Positions 1-8,627 are shown, numbered from the stretch's first letter. The stretch: 64,000 nucleotides of DNA from Pseudomonadota bacterium (GCA_023387335.1 JAEWIF010000044.1:7617-71616), one strand, 5' to 3'. The notes: generated by a model not told the origin, from the letters alone. Numbers and translations: made by a program.

Positions 1-339
1 GTTCGGCAGCCAGCCCGTGGTCAGGCGCCAGGGTGCGGTGCCGGAGCCGGTGGCGCCGACCGTGTCGCCGAGCTGAAGCGGGTCGGGCATCCCGAGCGAG
101 ATGTCGATCGGGGACGTGCCGTCCGCGACCACGGTGTAGCGGGTGTTCGGCGTGGCCGTGAGGCTGGAGCTGATCTGCACGCCGGAGGGGGCGGGCCCGG
201 GCCCTCCGCCTGCGCCCGGCGGGGGAACGACGTCGCCGGTGCCGCCACCGCCGCCGCCGCCGCAGGCGGCCAGGAACAGCGTGGTGAGCGTGGCGAGCAC
301 CGCGGCCCTGGGCCGCAGCGCTTGGATTCGAACTTTCAA
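1..339 (-). CDS. Glycine-linker lipoprotein, partial (C-terminus off the window)
   Basis: The reading frame is open to the left edge of the window, so only about the first 113 residues are seen. The N-terminus has a basic start (KVRIQALRPR), a hydrophobic stretch and a lipobox L-A-A-C followed by seven glycines and a Pro/Gly-rich linker, so the product should be a lipid-anchored exported protein. I chose the TTG at 339 because GGGAGAG lies four bases before it; an in-frame ATG at 360 has no ribosome site. The visible part after the linker matches no domain I recognise. Confidence 0.6.
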   Translation of the reverse strand, partial: MKVRIQALRPRAAVLATLTTLFLAACGGGGGGGTGDVVPPPGAGGGPGPAPSGVQISSSLTATPNTRYTVVADGTSPIDISLGMPDPLQLGDTVGATGSGTAPWRLTTGWLPN

Positions 340-568
340 GAGGCTCTCCCGGCGCACCATGCGCCGCGCGGCAATGCTGGGGCTGCACCGCCGAGTCCGT
401 CCTGCTGGGCCATCCCGTGGCGGCGTAGGCGCGCGGGCCCTGCTCGAGTGGGACTGCGCTGACCCCAGCCCACAGCGCTCGTCGTGCGCGTCCTACATGG
501 GCGTGCCGTCACGCTTGCCACGATGCTTCATCCATTGGGAAATCCGCAGCGCAGGGAGGCGTTCCAAC

Positions 569-871
569 ATGCCGGGCAAGAAAGCCGAATTCGTCGTGGT
601 GCCGGAGCACCAGCTGGGCTACCTGAAGGTGATCTGCGCCGCCGCGAGCCGCGCCGCCGCCAAGGCCCAGGAATCCGCCACGACCGCGCGCGCCGAACTC
701 GCCGACGCCGTCGCCACGGGCCTCCACCCCGCCCAGCTGCAGCACGTCTGGCGGCTGCACCGCGAGGCGATCCAGAAGATGAACATCGTGCTGTTCTTCG
801 GACAGCTGTACGTGTCGGCCTTCCGCCGGCATCCGCCGCAAGGGCCTTCGCTGGCCTGGGACGGGAACTAG
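569..871 (+). CDS. Small hypothetical protein, 100 aa
   Basis: An ATG at 569 is preceded by AGGGAGG at good spacing. The 100-residue product has an alanine-rich helical middle (about residues 22-55) and no signal peptide or metal motif. The open frame runs further upstream, but that part is low-complexity antisense to the neighbouring lipoprotein, so the start at 569 is preferred. It converges on the MscS-type gene, with the REP pair beginning ten bases after its stop. I do not recognise the family. Confidence 0.55.
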   Translation: MPGKKAEFVVVPEHQLGYLKVICAAASRAAAKAQESATTARAELADAVATGLHPAQLQHVWRLHREAIQKMNIVLFFGQLYVSAFRRHPPQGPSLAWDGN

Positions 872-880
872 TTCAGCTCC

Positions 881-967
881 GTCATCCCCGCGAAGGCGGG
901 GATCCAGTGCTTCCCATGACGGCCGGCGAAAGCGGGAGCTCTGGATTCCCGCCGTCGCGGGAATGAC
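881..967. repeat. Inverted pair of REP-like units
   Basis: Two 27-base units at 881-907 and 941-967 are inverted copies of each other with a few mismatches. Each is a small palindrome around CCCGCG(A)GGCGGG flanked by GTCAT and ATCCAG. This is the common betaproteobacterial extragenic repeat type. It overlaps the 3' end of the MscS-type gene. Confidence 0.8.
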
Positions 968-2015
968 GCTCACCTTCATGCCGCAGCTTCGGCAGGCAAT
1001 CCGGATGCTCCCGCGCGATCCACGTGATCAGCCCTTCGCGCACCTTGCAGCGCAGGTCGAACGCCCGGCCTGAATCCGAAGCCGAGACCAGGATGCGCAG
1101 CTGCATGGTGCGCTCGGTCGCGTCGGTGACCTGCACCACGAACACGCGGCCGTCCCACTCCGGCGTCTGCTCCACCACCCGCCTGGCTTCGGCGCGCAGC
1201 GCCTCGAGCGGCAGCGAGTAGTCCACGTTCAGGAACACCGTGCCCAGGATCTGCGCGCTGCTGCGGGTCCAGTTCTGGAACGGGTTCTCGATGAACCACT
1301 GCAGCGGGATGATGAGCCGGCGCTCGTCCCAGATGCGCAGCACCACGTAGGTGCCGGTGATCTCCTCGACCCGGCCCCATTCGCCCTGCACGATCAGCAC
1401 GTCGTCCAGCCGGATCGGCTGCGCCAGCGCCAGCTGCAGGCCGGCGATCAGGTTGCTGAACACCGGCCGCGCGGCCAGGCCGCCGATGATGCCCAGCACG
1501 CCGGCCGAGGCCAGCAGGCTGGCGCCGACCTGGCGCGCGCCCGGGAAGGTCATGAGCGCCATCGCCATGCCGGCCAGCAGCACCACCACCATCGCGCTGC
1601 GCGCGAGCACGCGCGCCTGCGTGTGGATGCGGCGCGCCTGCATGTTGTCCTCGACGTCCACCGGATGCTGCTTGATCACCCCGATGGCCAGGCCGCGGAT
1701 GGCGGACATCGCCAGCCAGGTCAGGGCGCCGATCAGCAGCAGGCCGTTGACGTGGCGCGTGTTGTCGATCAGCGGCAGCGTGTTGGGCGCCGCCTGCCAC
1801 ACGGCCTGCAATGCCAGCAGCGGCAGGGCGGCGCCGGCGGGGCGCTCCACCTCCAGCAGCACGGCGTGCAGGACGGGCGCGCCGCGCGTCGCGCGCCGCA
1901 GCAGCGAATCGGCGACGCGGTGGACGATCAGCGACGCGACCACCGCCGCCATCGCCAGCAGCGCCGTCGCGGTCCAGGGATCCTGGTTGAGGAAGTCGGC
2001 GAACGCGCCCGTCAT
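882..2015 (-). CDS. MscS-family mechanosensitive channel with REP-encoded tail
   Basis: The 377-residue membrane protein has several hydrophobic segments in its first half. They are followed by the MscS pore/beta region: a Gly/Ala-rich pore helix (GVLGIIGGLAARPVFSNLIAG), then LDDVLIVQGEWGRVEEI and an ENPFQNWTR stretch. It is inferred to release solutes on membrane tension. The ATG overlaps the suhB stop (ATGA), so it is probably translationally coupled to suhB. The last ~33 residues (from GERHSRDGGNPE) are encoded by the inverted REP pair and its loop. The natural C-terminus was probably near the PDCLPKLR segment, and the repeat now supplies the stop codon. Confidence 0.88.
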   Translation of the reverse strand: MTGAFADFLNQDPWTATALLAMAAVVASLIVHRVADSLLRRATRGAPVLHAVLLEVERPAGAALPLLALQAVWQAAPNTLPLIDNTRHVNGLLLIGALTWLAMSAIRGLAIGVIKQHPVDVEDNMQARRIHTQARVLARSAMVVVLLAGMAMALMTFPGARQVGASLLASAGVLGIIGGLAARPVFSNLIAGLQLALAQPIRLDDVLIVQGEWGRVEEITGTYVVLRIWDERRLIIPLQWFIENPFQNWTRSSAQILGTVFLNVDYSLPLEALRAEARRVVEQTPEWDGRVFVVQVTDATERTMQLRILVSASDSGRAFDLRCKVREGLITWIAREHPDCLPKLRHEGERHSRDGGNPELPLSPAVMGSTGSPPSRG

Positions 2016-2929
2016 CGATCGTCCGACCGGTCGTCGGGGGCGTCGGTGAGGTGGGTGCTGGGCGTGGTCTCGGGCGGCACCAGGCTCTCGGCGGCGCGCA
2101 CCTGGGCCTTCTCGCCGGCGGAGGCGAACTTGCTGTACTTGCCGAGCAGGCCGACCAGCTGGCCGTACACGCGCGGGTTGCCCGCCAGGCACTCGCGCTG
2201 CTCGATGAAATCGGACTCGCCCGTGAAGTTGCCGATCAGGCCGCCGGCCTCGGTGACCAGCAGCGAGCCGGCCGCCACGTCCCAGGGCGACAGGCCGGTC
2301 TCGAAGAACCCGTCGGTGAAGCCCGCGGCCACGTAGGCCAGGTCGAGCGCCGCGGCGCCCGGGCGGCGCAGGCCGGCGGTGCGCTGCATCACGTCGGCCA
2401 TCATGCGCAGGTAGTTGTTGAAGTTGTCGCCGGGGCGGAACGGGAAGCCCGTGGAGATCAGGCAGCGCGACAGCTCGGTGCGCTTGGACACGCGGATGCG
2501 CCGCTCGTTCAGGTAGGCGCCGCGGCCGCGGGTGGCGGTGAACAGGTCGTTGCGCGTGGGGTCGTAGATCACGGCCTGCTCGATGCGGTCCTTCACGCGC
2601 AGCGCGATGCTGACGCAGTAGACCGGGAAGCCGTGGATGAAGTTGGTGGTGCCGTCCAGCGGATCGATGATCCAGGTGAAGTCGGAGCCCTGGCGGCCAT
2701 GCTGCTGGCCGGATTCCTCGGCCAGGATGCCGTGGTCGGGGTAGGCGGTGAGCAGGGTCTCGATGATCGCGGCCTCGCTCGCGTGGTCGACTTCGGTCAC
2801 GAAGTCGTTGACCTGTTTCTGCGAGACGCGGACCGCCTCGATGTCGAGCGCGGCGCGGTTGATGATGGCGCCGGCGGCGCGTGCGGCCTTGATGGCCACG
2901 TTCAGCATGGGGTGCAGGTTGGACGACAT
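2012..2929 (-). CDS. suhB: Inositol-1-monophosphatase (SuhB family)
   Basis: A 305-residue member of the Mg-dependent inositol monophosphatase family. The metal-binding motif WIIDPLDGTTNF lies near residue 85, an acidic EES site precedes it, and the second signature LSPWDVAAGSLLVTEAGG lies near residue 215. The C-terminal tail is longer than the E. coli SuhB end (267 aa). The enzyme hydrolyses inositol phosphates; in E. coli SuhB also takes part in rRNA antitermination. It is transcribed divergently from the RNA methyltransferase gene and ends in an ATGA overlap with the channel gene. Confidence 0.93.
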   Translation of the reverse strand: MSSNLHPMLNVAIKAARAAGAIINRAALDIEAVRVSQKQVNDFVTEVDHASEAAIIETLLTAYPDHGILAEESGQQHGRQGSDFTWIIDPLDGTTNFIHGFPVYCVSIALRVKDRIEQAVIYDPTRNDLFTATRGRGAYLNERRIRVSKRTELSRCLISTGFPFRPGDNFNNYLRMMADVMQRTAGLRRPGAAALDLAYVAAGFTDGFFETGLSPWDVAAGSLLVTEAGGLIGNFTGESDFIEQRECLAGNPRVYGQLVGLLGKYSKFASAGEKAQVRAAESLVPPETTPSTHLTDAPDDRSDDR

Positions 2930-3016
2930 GGGTTGTTAAGAGCGCGGCACCGGGGTGCGAAAGGCCCCGACGATGCGGGGCGCGACAATCACCCGATTTT
3001 ACCGGCCCCCGCCCTC

Positions 3017-3739
3017 GTGAAGACTCGTTTCATCCTGATCCAGACCAGCCATGCGGGCAATGTGGGCGCCACCGCGCGCGCGATGAAGGTGATGGGGTTC
3101 GACGACCTGGTCCTGGTGGCGCCGCGCTGGCCCGATGTGCTGACCCGGCCCGAGGCGGTCGAGCGGGCCAGCGGCGCCACCGACGTGCTGGAGCGGGCCC
3201 GCATCGTGGCCACGCTGGACGAGGCGCTGGACGGCGTGGACACGCTGTGCGCCACCGCGATGACGCCGCGCGACTTCGGCCCGCCCACCTCGACGCCGCG
3301 CGAGTTCCTGCCGCCGCTGCCGTCGCGTTCGCGGGGCGTGGCCTTCCTGTTCGGCTCCGAACGCTACGGCATGCGCAACGAGGACGTGTACCGCTGCCAC
3401 GTCGCGCTCACCATCCCGACCGCGCCGGACTACGGCTCGCTCAACATCGCGGCCGCCGTGCAGCTGGTCGCCTACGAATGGCGGCAGGCGCTGGGCGGTT
3501 TCGCGGTCGAGCCCGCGGTGCCGGCTTCGCAGCTCGCGGATGCGCGGGCCGTGGCCGGCATGCTGGAGCACTGGGAGCGCGCGCTGGTCGACATCGGCTT
3601 CCTCGACCCGGCCGCGCCCAAGAAGCTGATGCCGCGGTTGAACCGGCTGTTCAACCGGGCGCATCCGACGCCGGAGGAGATCCACATCCTGCGGGGGGTG
3701 GCGAAGGCGATGGAGCAGGCGGCCAAGGGCAAGGCCTAG
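3017..3739 (+). CDS. trmJ: tRNA/rRNA methyltransferase, SpoU class (TrmJ-like)
   Basis: A GTG start is chosen because the protein then begins at the conserved KTRFILIQTSHAGNVGATARAMK block, which carries the SPOUT motif 1 asparagine and arginine. Motif 2 (FLFGSERYGMRNED) and motif 3 (IPTAPDYGSLNIAAAVQ) follow near residues 115 and 140. The C-terminal region resembles the TrmJ extension. The family 2'-O-methylates position 32 of certain tRNAs using S-adenosylmethionine. Length is 240 aa, normal for TrmJ. The stop shares the four bases CTAG with the converging LysE gene. Confidence 0.88.
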   Translation: MKTRFILIQTSHAGNVGATARAMKVMGFDDLVLVAPRWPDVLTRPEAVERASGATDVLERARIVATLDEALDGVDTLCATAMTPRDFGPPTSTPREFLPPLPSRSRGVAFLFGSERYGMRNEDVYRCHVALTIPTAPDYGSLNIAAAVQLVAYEWRQALGGFAVEPAVPASQLADARAVAGMLEHWERALVDIGFLDPAAPKKLMPRLNRLFNRAHPTPEEIHILRGVAKAMEQAAKGKA

Positions 3740-4359
3740 CTTCGCCAGGCGTGCAGCAGCGACCACGCCGCCACCGCCATCAGCAGCGCCGCGACCGCGC
3801 GCGACAACGCCACCTGGGCCGAAGCGCTTCGCGCCAGCGTCGTGCGCAGGCCGCTCGCGCCGGCCGCCACGCCGCCATACACCGTCGCCTGCGCCATCGC
3901 GATGATGGCCCCGAGCGCGATCGCCTGCGGCAGCACCGGCCCCTGGTCCGGACGCAGGAACTGCGGGAACACCGCCACCATGAACAGGTAGGCCTTGGGA
4001 TTGAGCAGGCAGGTGGCCATGGCTCGCAGGAAGGTCGGCGCGGCGCCCGCCGGCGTCGAAGCCGTCGCACCGCCGAACGTCGCCGGCGAGCGCCAGAGCG
4101 ACCAGCCCATCCAGCCGACGTAGGCCGCGCCCGCGACCAGCACGGCGTTGAACGCGGCCGGGAACAGCTGCAGCACCATCCCGATGCCCAGCGTGCCCAT
4201 GACCACGTGCGCCGCGCCGCCCGCCACCATGCCCGCCACGGCGGCGAACCCGGCCCGGCGGCCGTGCGCCAGCGCGCTGGAGAGCACGAAGGCCATGTCC
4301 ATGCCCGGGACCACCATGATCCCGAACGCCAGCAGCGTGAAGAGCCAGAGCGCTTCCAC
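3736..4359 (-). CDS. LysE/RhtB family amino-acid exporter
   Basis: The 207-residue hydrophobic protein has the LysE hallmarks: an N-terminal membrane segment followed by GIMVVPGMDMAFVLSSALAHG, a central LNPKAYLF motif near residue 120, and about six membrane segments. I set the start at the GTG at 4359, two bases after the stop of the NIPSNAP gene; a longer frame would only add antisense low-complexity sequence. The family exports amino acids or small amines, but the substrate cannot be told. It appears co-transcribed with the NIPSNAP gene. Confidence 0.85.
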   Translation of the reverse strand: MEALWLFTLLAFGIMVVPGMDMAFVLSSALAHGRRAGFAAVAGMVAGGAAHVVMGTLGIGMVLQLFPAAFNAVLVAGAAYVGWMGWSLWRSPATFGGATASTPAGAAPTFLRAMATCLLNPKAYLFMVAVFPQFLRPDQGPVLPQAIALGAIIAMAQATVYGGVAAGASGLRTTLARSASAQVALSRAVAALLMAVAAWSLLHAWRS

Positions 4360-4361
4360 GG

Positions 4362-5096
4362 TCAGGCCCGGATCGCGGAGCGGGCGGTCGGCGCCAGGCG
4401 CAGCGCCTGGGGCGGGCCGGCGAGGTACGGAACCAGCACGGGCGCGGCCTCGCGTTGCCACGCACCGCCGCGCGCGAACCGCGTGTGCGCGCCTTCGTCG
4501 TCGAACACCGCCAGCCCGACGAGCACCGATTCGCCTTCGCGGACCGGAAGCCGCGGGAAGTCGTTCGGCGCGGGCTCGGTGAGGTACCAGGCCGTGTGGC
4601 TCGCACCGCCCGCCATGAGGCAGGTCGCCAGCCGCTCGCGCGCCAGCGCGATCAGCTCGGGCGATGCAGGCTCGCGCAAGGGAAACACCGTCAGGTCGAC
4701 GAAGCCCGCGGCGGGCTCCACCCGTGGCTCGCGCACGCGCACCGCGGCGCCGTCCCAGGCCGGCTTGAGCAGCAGCACGTCATCCGAATCCAGCATGGTG
4801 GCGTTGGCGGCCGGGCCGTGCTCGCCCCAGACGGGGCCGCCGTAGAACGCCTGCAGGCTGGCCAGCCGCCCGGCCATGTCGGCGAAGCCGCGCAGCCAGA
4901 CGAAGCGGTCGGGCGCGTCCAGGTCGCGGAACTGGCCCAGCACCTTCATGCCGAACGCTTCCTGGGTCTCGACGAACTCGCGGTCGAACAGCGCGACCAG
5001 CTCGTCGCGCCGGCCGGGCTTGAGCGTGTACTGGCGAAGCTCCACGACCGCGCACACGGCGGCATCGGGGGCGGGGCGAAGAAGGGAAGCGGTCAT
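4362..5096 (-). CDS. NIPSNAP-family protein
   Basis: Starting at the ATG at 5096, preceded by GGAGAA at five bases, the protein has 244 residues. The first half (VVELRQYTLKPGRRDELVALF, then FRDLDAPDRFVWLRGFAD) and a second ferredoxin-like half fit the NIPSNAP fold, a dimeric alpha-beta barrel usually of unknown function. It is divergent from a WYL-type regulator and heads a two-gene unit with the LysE exporter, so regulation by that neighbour is a reasonable guess. Confidence 0.82.
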   Translation of the reverse strand: MTASLLRPAPDAAVCAVVELRQYTLKPGRRDELVALFDREFVETQEAFGMKVLGQFRDLDAPDRFVWLRGFADMAGRLASLQAFYGGPVWGEHGPAANATMLDSDDVLLLKPAWDGAAVRVREPRVEPAAGFVDLTVFPLREPASPELIALARERLATCLMAGGASHTAWYLTEPAPNDFPRLPVREGESVLVGLAVFDDEGAHTRFARGGAWQREAAPVLVPYLAGPPQALRLAPTARSAIRA

Positions 5097-5134
5097 CGGG
5101 TTCTCCGTGAAAGGAGTCGACTCTGCTCCCCCAT

Positions 5135-5150
5135 ACCTGCCAAGGCATGT
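5135..5150. promoter_or_regulatory. Candidate operator in NIPSNAP/WYL-regulator divergent region
   Basis: ACCTGCCAAGGCATGT is an imperfect inverted repeat (six of seven pairs) around a 2-base centre, in the 80-bp gap between two divergent genes, one of which is a DNA-binding regulator. Function is inferred from position only. Confidence 0.3.
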
Positions 5151-5176
5151 CATGTTTTGCGCCTAGACTCCGCGGC

Positions 5177-6247
5177 ATGCGCGCTTCCCGCCTGCTCAAC
5201 CTCCAGATGCTGCTGGAGTCGCGCGGCCGCATGAGCGCGACCGAGCTGGCACGCACGCTGGAGGTCTCGGTGCGAACGCTGTACCGCGACGTTGACCAGC
5301 TCAGCGCCGCCGGCGTGCCGGTCTATGCCGAGCGCGGTCGCGCCGGCGGCTTCCAGCTGCTGCCCGGCTGGAAGACCACGCTGACCGGGCTGACGCCGCA
5401 GGAGGCGCAGGCCGTGTTCCTGGGCGGCCTGGCCGGCCCGGCCGCCGAACTCGGTCTGGGCGGCGAGGTGCGCAGCGCGCAACTGAAGGTGCTCACCGCG
5501 CTGCCCGCCGACTGGCGCGGCCAGGCCGAGCGGGTGAGCGCGCGGCTGCACCTCGATCCCGTGGACTGGTACCGCGAATCGGAGCCGCCGCGCTGGCTGG
5601 CACAGGTGGCCGGTGCCGTGTGGGAGGAGCGGCAGCTCGCGATCCGCTACGCGAGCTGGACGCGGTCGACCCGCCAGGTCGTGCATCCGCTCGGGCTGGT
5701 GCTCAAGGCCGGCGTCTGGTACCTGGTGGCGCTCCGCGAGGGCAAGGTGCGCACCTTCCGCGTGGGCAGCATCGAGTCGCTGGAGGTGCTGCCGGCGCGC
5801 GCGACGCGGCCGCGCCGCTTCGACCTGGCCGCGTACTGGCGCGAATCGGTCGCGCGGTTCGAGCGCGAGCTGCACGCCGGCCGTGCCCGCGTCGCGGCCA
5901 CGGCTCGCGGGCTGGCGCACCTGCGGCAGATGGGCGCGCCGGTGGCGCGGGCGTTGCGCGACGTGGCGCCGCCCGCGGAAGGCGAACGGATCGAGATCGA
6001 GATCCCCGCCGAGGCCGAGCCGCAGGCCGCGGCGCAGTTGCTGCGGCTGGCGCCCGAGGTGGAGGTGCTGGGACCGCCGGCCCTGCGCGCGGCGGTGCTG
6101 CGGCGCCTGCGCGAGGGCGCGGCGCTCTACGGGTGCGAGCTCAGCGAGGCTTCGCCAGCGCCTGCTCCAGCACGCGCCCGGCGCGCAGGCACAGCGCGTC
6201 TTCGCGCACCGGCGCGATCACCTGCACGCCCATCGGGAAGCCGTTGA
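5177..6247 (+). CDS. YafY-type transcriptional regulator (HTH + WYL domain)
   Basis: The N-terminus (residues 1-60) is a DeoR-like winged helix with the classic SVRTLYRDVDQLSAAGVPVYAERGRAGGFQL segment. A WYL domain follows (about 135-215; VWYLVALREGKVRTFRVGSI) and then a WCX-like end. Such proteins sense small ligands or nucleic acids through WYL. The ATG at 5177 gives the expected N-terminus; the frame is open a further 30 bases upstream without gain. The last ~35 residues are Ala/Pro/Arg-rich and are read antisense through the end of the amidase gene, so this tail is probably not conserved. Confidence 0.85.
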   Translation: MRASRLLNLQMLLESRGRMSATELARTLEVSVRTLYRDVDQLSAAGVPVYAERGRAGGFQLLPGWKTTLTGLTPQEAQAVFLGGLAGPAAELGLGGEVRSAQLKVLTALPADWRGQAERVSARLHLDPVDWYRESEPPRWLAQVAGAVWEERQLAIRYASWTRSTRQVVHPLGLVLKAGVWYLVALREGKVRTFRVGSIESLEVLPARATRPRRFDLAAYWRESVARFERELHAGRARVAATARGLAHLRQMGAPVARALRDVAPPAEGERIEIEIPAEAEPQAAAQLLRLAPEVEVLGPPALRAAVLRRLREGAALYGCELSEASPAPAPARARRAGTARLRAPARSPARPSGSR

Positions 6248-7358
6248 CGCCGGTCGTGCCCGGCACGTTCAGGCAGGGCACGTGCAGCAGCGTCCAGGCG
6301 CGGTTCCAGGTCGAGGCGCCGGTGGAGCCCAAGCCCGCGGGCGGTTCGTCGGGCGCGCTGGGCGTGAGCAGCACGTCGATGCCGTCGAAGAGCGCGCCCA
6401 GGTCGCGCCGGCCGGCGATGGCTTGCGCATGGCCTGCCTCGTACTGCGCATCGGTGACGTCGCGTGCCTGCTGCAGGTAGTCGCGCAAGATGGGCGAGAG
6501 CGCATCCGCGTGGAACTGGAACTCGTCGGCGAGCGCGCGGATCGCTTCCCATCCCTGCACCTGGTCGTGCGCCTTGAAAACCGGGCCGAGCCACGCCGGC
6601 AGCGTGACGTCGCGCACCGCGGCGCCTGCCGCGCGCAAGGCGGCGACCGCGGCTTCGAGCGCCTTGCGGCCGCTGGCGGACAGCGGCTCCCACGGGTAGT
6701 CCCAGGCGACGCCGAACACCGGCATCGCGCTGCCTTGCGCCTTCCAGTCGCGGCCCGCGATGGCCGACGCGTACGTCGCCATCTCGTCCACGGAACGCGT
6801 GAACAGGCCCACGGTGTCCAGCGACCAGGAGAAGGGCTTCAGCCCCGGCGTGGGCAGCGCGCCGAACGTCGGCTTGAAACCGACCACGCCGCAATAGCTG
6901 GCGGGACGGATCACCGAGCCGCCCGTCTGCGTGCCGACGGCCAGCGGCACCAGGCCAGCGGCCACCGAAGCGGCCGATCCGGCCGACGAGCCACCCGGCG
7001 TGCGGCCTTCCGCGTTGGGGTTGCGTGTGTCGGTCGGATTCAGGAACGCGAACTCGGTGGTGCTGGTCTTGCCGACCACCACGCCGCCCGCGCGGCGCAC
7101 CGCCTGCACGATGGCGGCGTCGCTGCGCGGCTGGTGGCCGCGGTACAGCGGCGAGCCGTACGAAGTGGGCAGCGTGGCGGTGTCGAAGATGTCCTTGACG
7201 CCGACCGCCAGGCCCTGGAGCGCGCCGCCGTGGGGCAGCGCGCGATCCAGCTCACGCGCGGCCGCGGCCGCGTCGTGCACCGCGACGAAGGAACGCAGTT
7301 CGCCGTCGCTCGCGGCGATGGCGGCGAGCGCCTGCTCCAGCCCCGCGCGCGCGCTCAT
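6141..7358 (-). CDS. Amidase (amidase-signature family)
   Basis: A 405-residue amidase with the Ser-cisSer-Lys triad: Lys55 in AVGVKDIFD, the serine pair in TPGGSSAGSAASVAAG (about 124-125) and the nucleophile Ser148 in TQTGGSVIRPA. Lacking any signal peptide, it should be cytoplasmic, cleaving a carboxamide of unknown identity. It overlaps mog by ATGA and so is probably coupled to it. Its 3' end overlaps the converging WYL regulator by 107 bases. It could be a GatA-like hydrolase, but the gatB/gatC context is absent. Confidence 0.88.
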   Translation of the reverse strand: MSARAGLEQALAAIAASDGELRSFVAVHDAAAAARELDRALPHGGALQGLAVGVKDIFDTATLPTSYGSPLYRGHQPRSDAAIVQAVRRAGGVVVGKTSTTEFAFLNPTDTRNPNAEGRTPGGSSAGSAASVAAGLVPLAVGTQTGGSVIRPASYCGVVGFKPTFGALPTPGLKPFSWSLDTVGLFTRSVDEMATYASAIAGRDWKAQGSAMPVFGVAWDYPWEPLSASGRKALEAAVAALRAAGAAVRDVTLPAWLGPVFKAHDQVQGWEAIRALADEFQFHADALSPILRDYLQQARDVTDAQYEAGHAQAIAGRRDLGALFDGIDVLLTPSAPDEPPAGLGSTGASTWNRAWTLLHVPCLNVPGTTGVNGFPMGVQVIAPVREDALCLRAGRVLEQALAKPR

Positions 7359-7957
7359 GCCGCGCGCGGCGGGCGCACCGCCGACTTGGGACGGAACGCC
7401 TTGCAGACGTCGTCGTTGGTTTCGAGGTAAGGCCCGCCGATCAGGTCGATGCAGTAGGGCACCGCCGCGAAGATGCCGGGGACCATCGCCTTGCCTTCCG
7501 CGTCCTTCAGGCCTTCCAGCGTCTCCTGGATCGACTTGGGCTGTCCGGGCAGGTTGATGACCAGCGCCTCGCCGCGGACCACCGCGACCTGGCGCGAGAG
7601 GATGGCCGTCGGCACGAACTTCAGGCTGATCTGCCGCATCTGCTCGCCGAAGCCGGGCATCTCCTTGTGCGCGACGGCCAGCGTGGCTTCCGGCGTGACG
7701 TCGCGCCGCGCGGGTCCTGTGCCGCCGGTGGTGAGCACGAGGTTGCAGCCGACCTGGTCCACCAGGTCGATCAAGGCGGCGCTGATGCGCTCCTGCTCGT
7801 CGGGGATCAGGCGCGGCTCGAAGGTGACCGGGTTCTTCAGCGCGCGCGTCAGCCAGTCGCGCAGCGCGGGCAGGCCCTTGTCCTCGTACACGCCGCTGGA
7901 GGCGCGGTCGCTCACCGACACGATGCCGATGCGCACGGGGTCGAACGTCTCACTCAT
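7355..7957 (-). CDS. mog: Molybdopterin adenylyltransferase (Mog)
   Basis: A 200-residue MoaB/Mog protein with the family signature LTTGGTGPARRDVTPEAT near residue 75 and INLPGQPKSIQETL near 133. It adenylylates molybdopterin before Mo insertion, so it makes the cofactor needed by the nitrate reductase further along this window. It lies between darP (8-base overlap) and the amidase (4-base overlap), a tight minus-strand run. The length matches E. coli Mog (195 aa). Confidence 0.92.
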   Translation of the reverse strand: MSETFDPVRIGIVSVSDRASSGVYEDKGLPALRDWLTRALKNPVTFEPRLIPDEQERISAALIDLVDQVGCNLVLTTGGTGPARRDVTPEATLAVAHKEMPGFGEQMRQISLKFVPTAILSRQVAVVRGEALVINLPGQPKSIQETLEGLKDAEGKAMVPGIFAAVPYCIDLIGGPYLETNDDVCKAFRPKSAVRPPRAA

Positions 7958-8564
7958 GCTGAAGCTGCTCCTTCACGAGCTGGAAGATCTCTCGGTAGGC
8001 GCGTCCGTGGCGCGGCACCAGGCCGCGCGAAACCTCGTCGGCGCTGGGCTGCCGGTCCTTGCGGGCCTGGCGGATCAGGGCGCGCAGCTGCTGGCTGTCG
8101 GTGTCCGGATGCGCGTCCAGCCAGCGCTGCAGGGCCTGGTCGTCCTCGATCAGCTGGTCGCGCCAGGTTTCGGCCTCGTGCAGCGCCATGCTTTCCTTCG
8201 CCGAGCCCTGGCGCTGGGTGTCCAGCGCCTCGCGCGCGGCGGCGAGCGTCTCCTCGTCCAGGCCGCGCATCAGCTTGCCGATGAACTGCATCTGGCGCCG
8301 GCGGCCTTCGAAGTTGGTGATGCGGCGCACCTCGTCCAGCGCGTCGAGCAGCTTGTCGGGCAGGTTCAGGCCCTCCATCAGGTCGGCACGCAGCGTGAGC
8401 AGCGCCTCGCCCAGCTTCTGCAGCTCGGTGCTTTCGCGCTTGAGCTCGGTCTTGCTGTTTTCCTGGAAATGCTTGAGTTCGGACTTGAGCTGCAGGTCCA
8501 GCTCGCTGCCTTCGGCGACGAACTGGCCGCGCACGAAGTAGCCCTTTTTTGGTTTGCGTGACAT
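7950..8564 (-). CDS. darP: Ribosome-associated protein DarP (YjgA, DUF615)
   Basis: The start MSRKPKKGYFVRG (ATG at 8564) is the usual YjgA N-terminus; the longer frame upstream is not supported. The 204-residue, charged, helical protein contains the DUF615 blocks LRADLMEGLNLPDKLLDALDEV and RRRQMQFIGKLMR. In E. coli, YjgA/DarP helps late 50S ribosomal subunit assembly. It is the first gene of the darP-mog-amidase run and is divergent from tldE. Confidence 0.9.
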   Translation of the reverse strand: MSRKPKKGYFVRGQFVAEGSELDLQLKSELKHFQENSKTELKRESTELQKLGEALLTLRADLMEGLNLPDKLLDALDEVRRITNFEGRRRQMQFIGKLMRGLDEETLAAAREALDTQRQGSAKESMALHEAETWRDQLIEDDQALQRWLDAHPDTDSQQLRALIRQARKDRQPSADEVSRGLVPRHGRAYREIFQLVKEQLQHE

Positions 8565-8627
8565 GGCGGGAAAGGTGCGGCGCGAGGGCCTGTGGCGCTG
8601 ACGGCCGCAAGTATCATAGCCCCCGCC

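Noticed and set aside
881..967. CRISPR or insertion-sequence end
   Set aside because: Only two inverted units occur, with no spacers, transposase or target duplication. A REP pair explains them.
2051..3016. N-terminal extension of the RNA methyltransferase frame across suhB
   Set aside because: It is antisense to suhB; the SPOUT domain begins exactly at the GTG at 3017.
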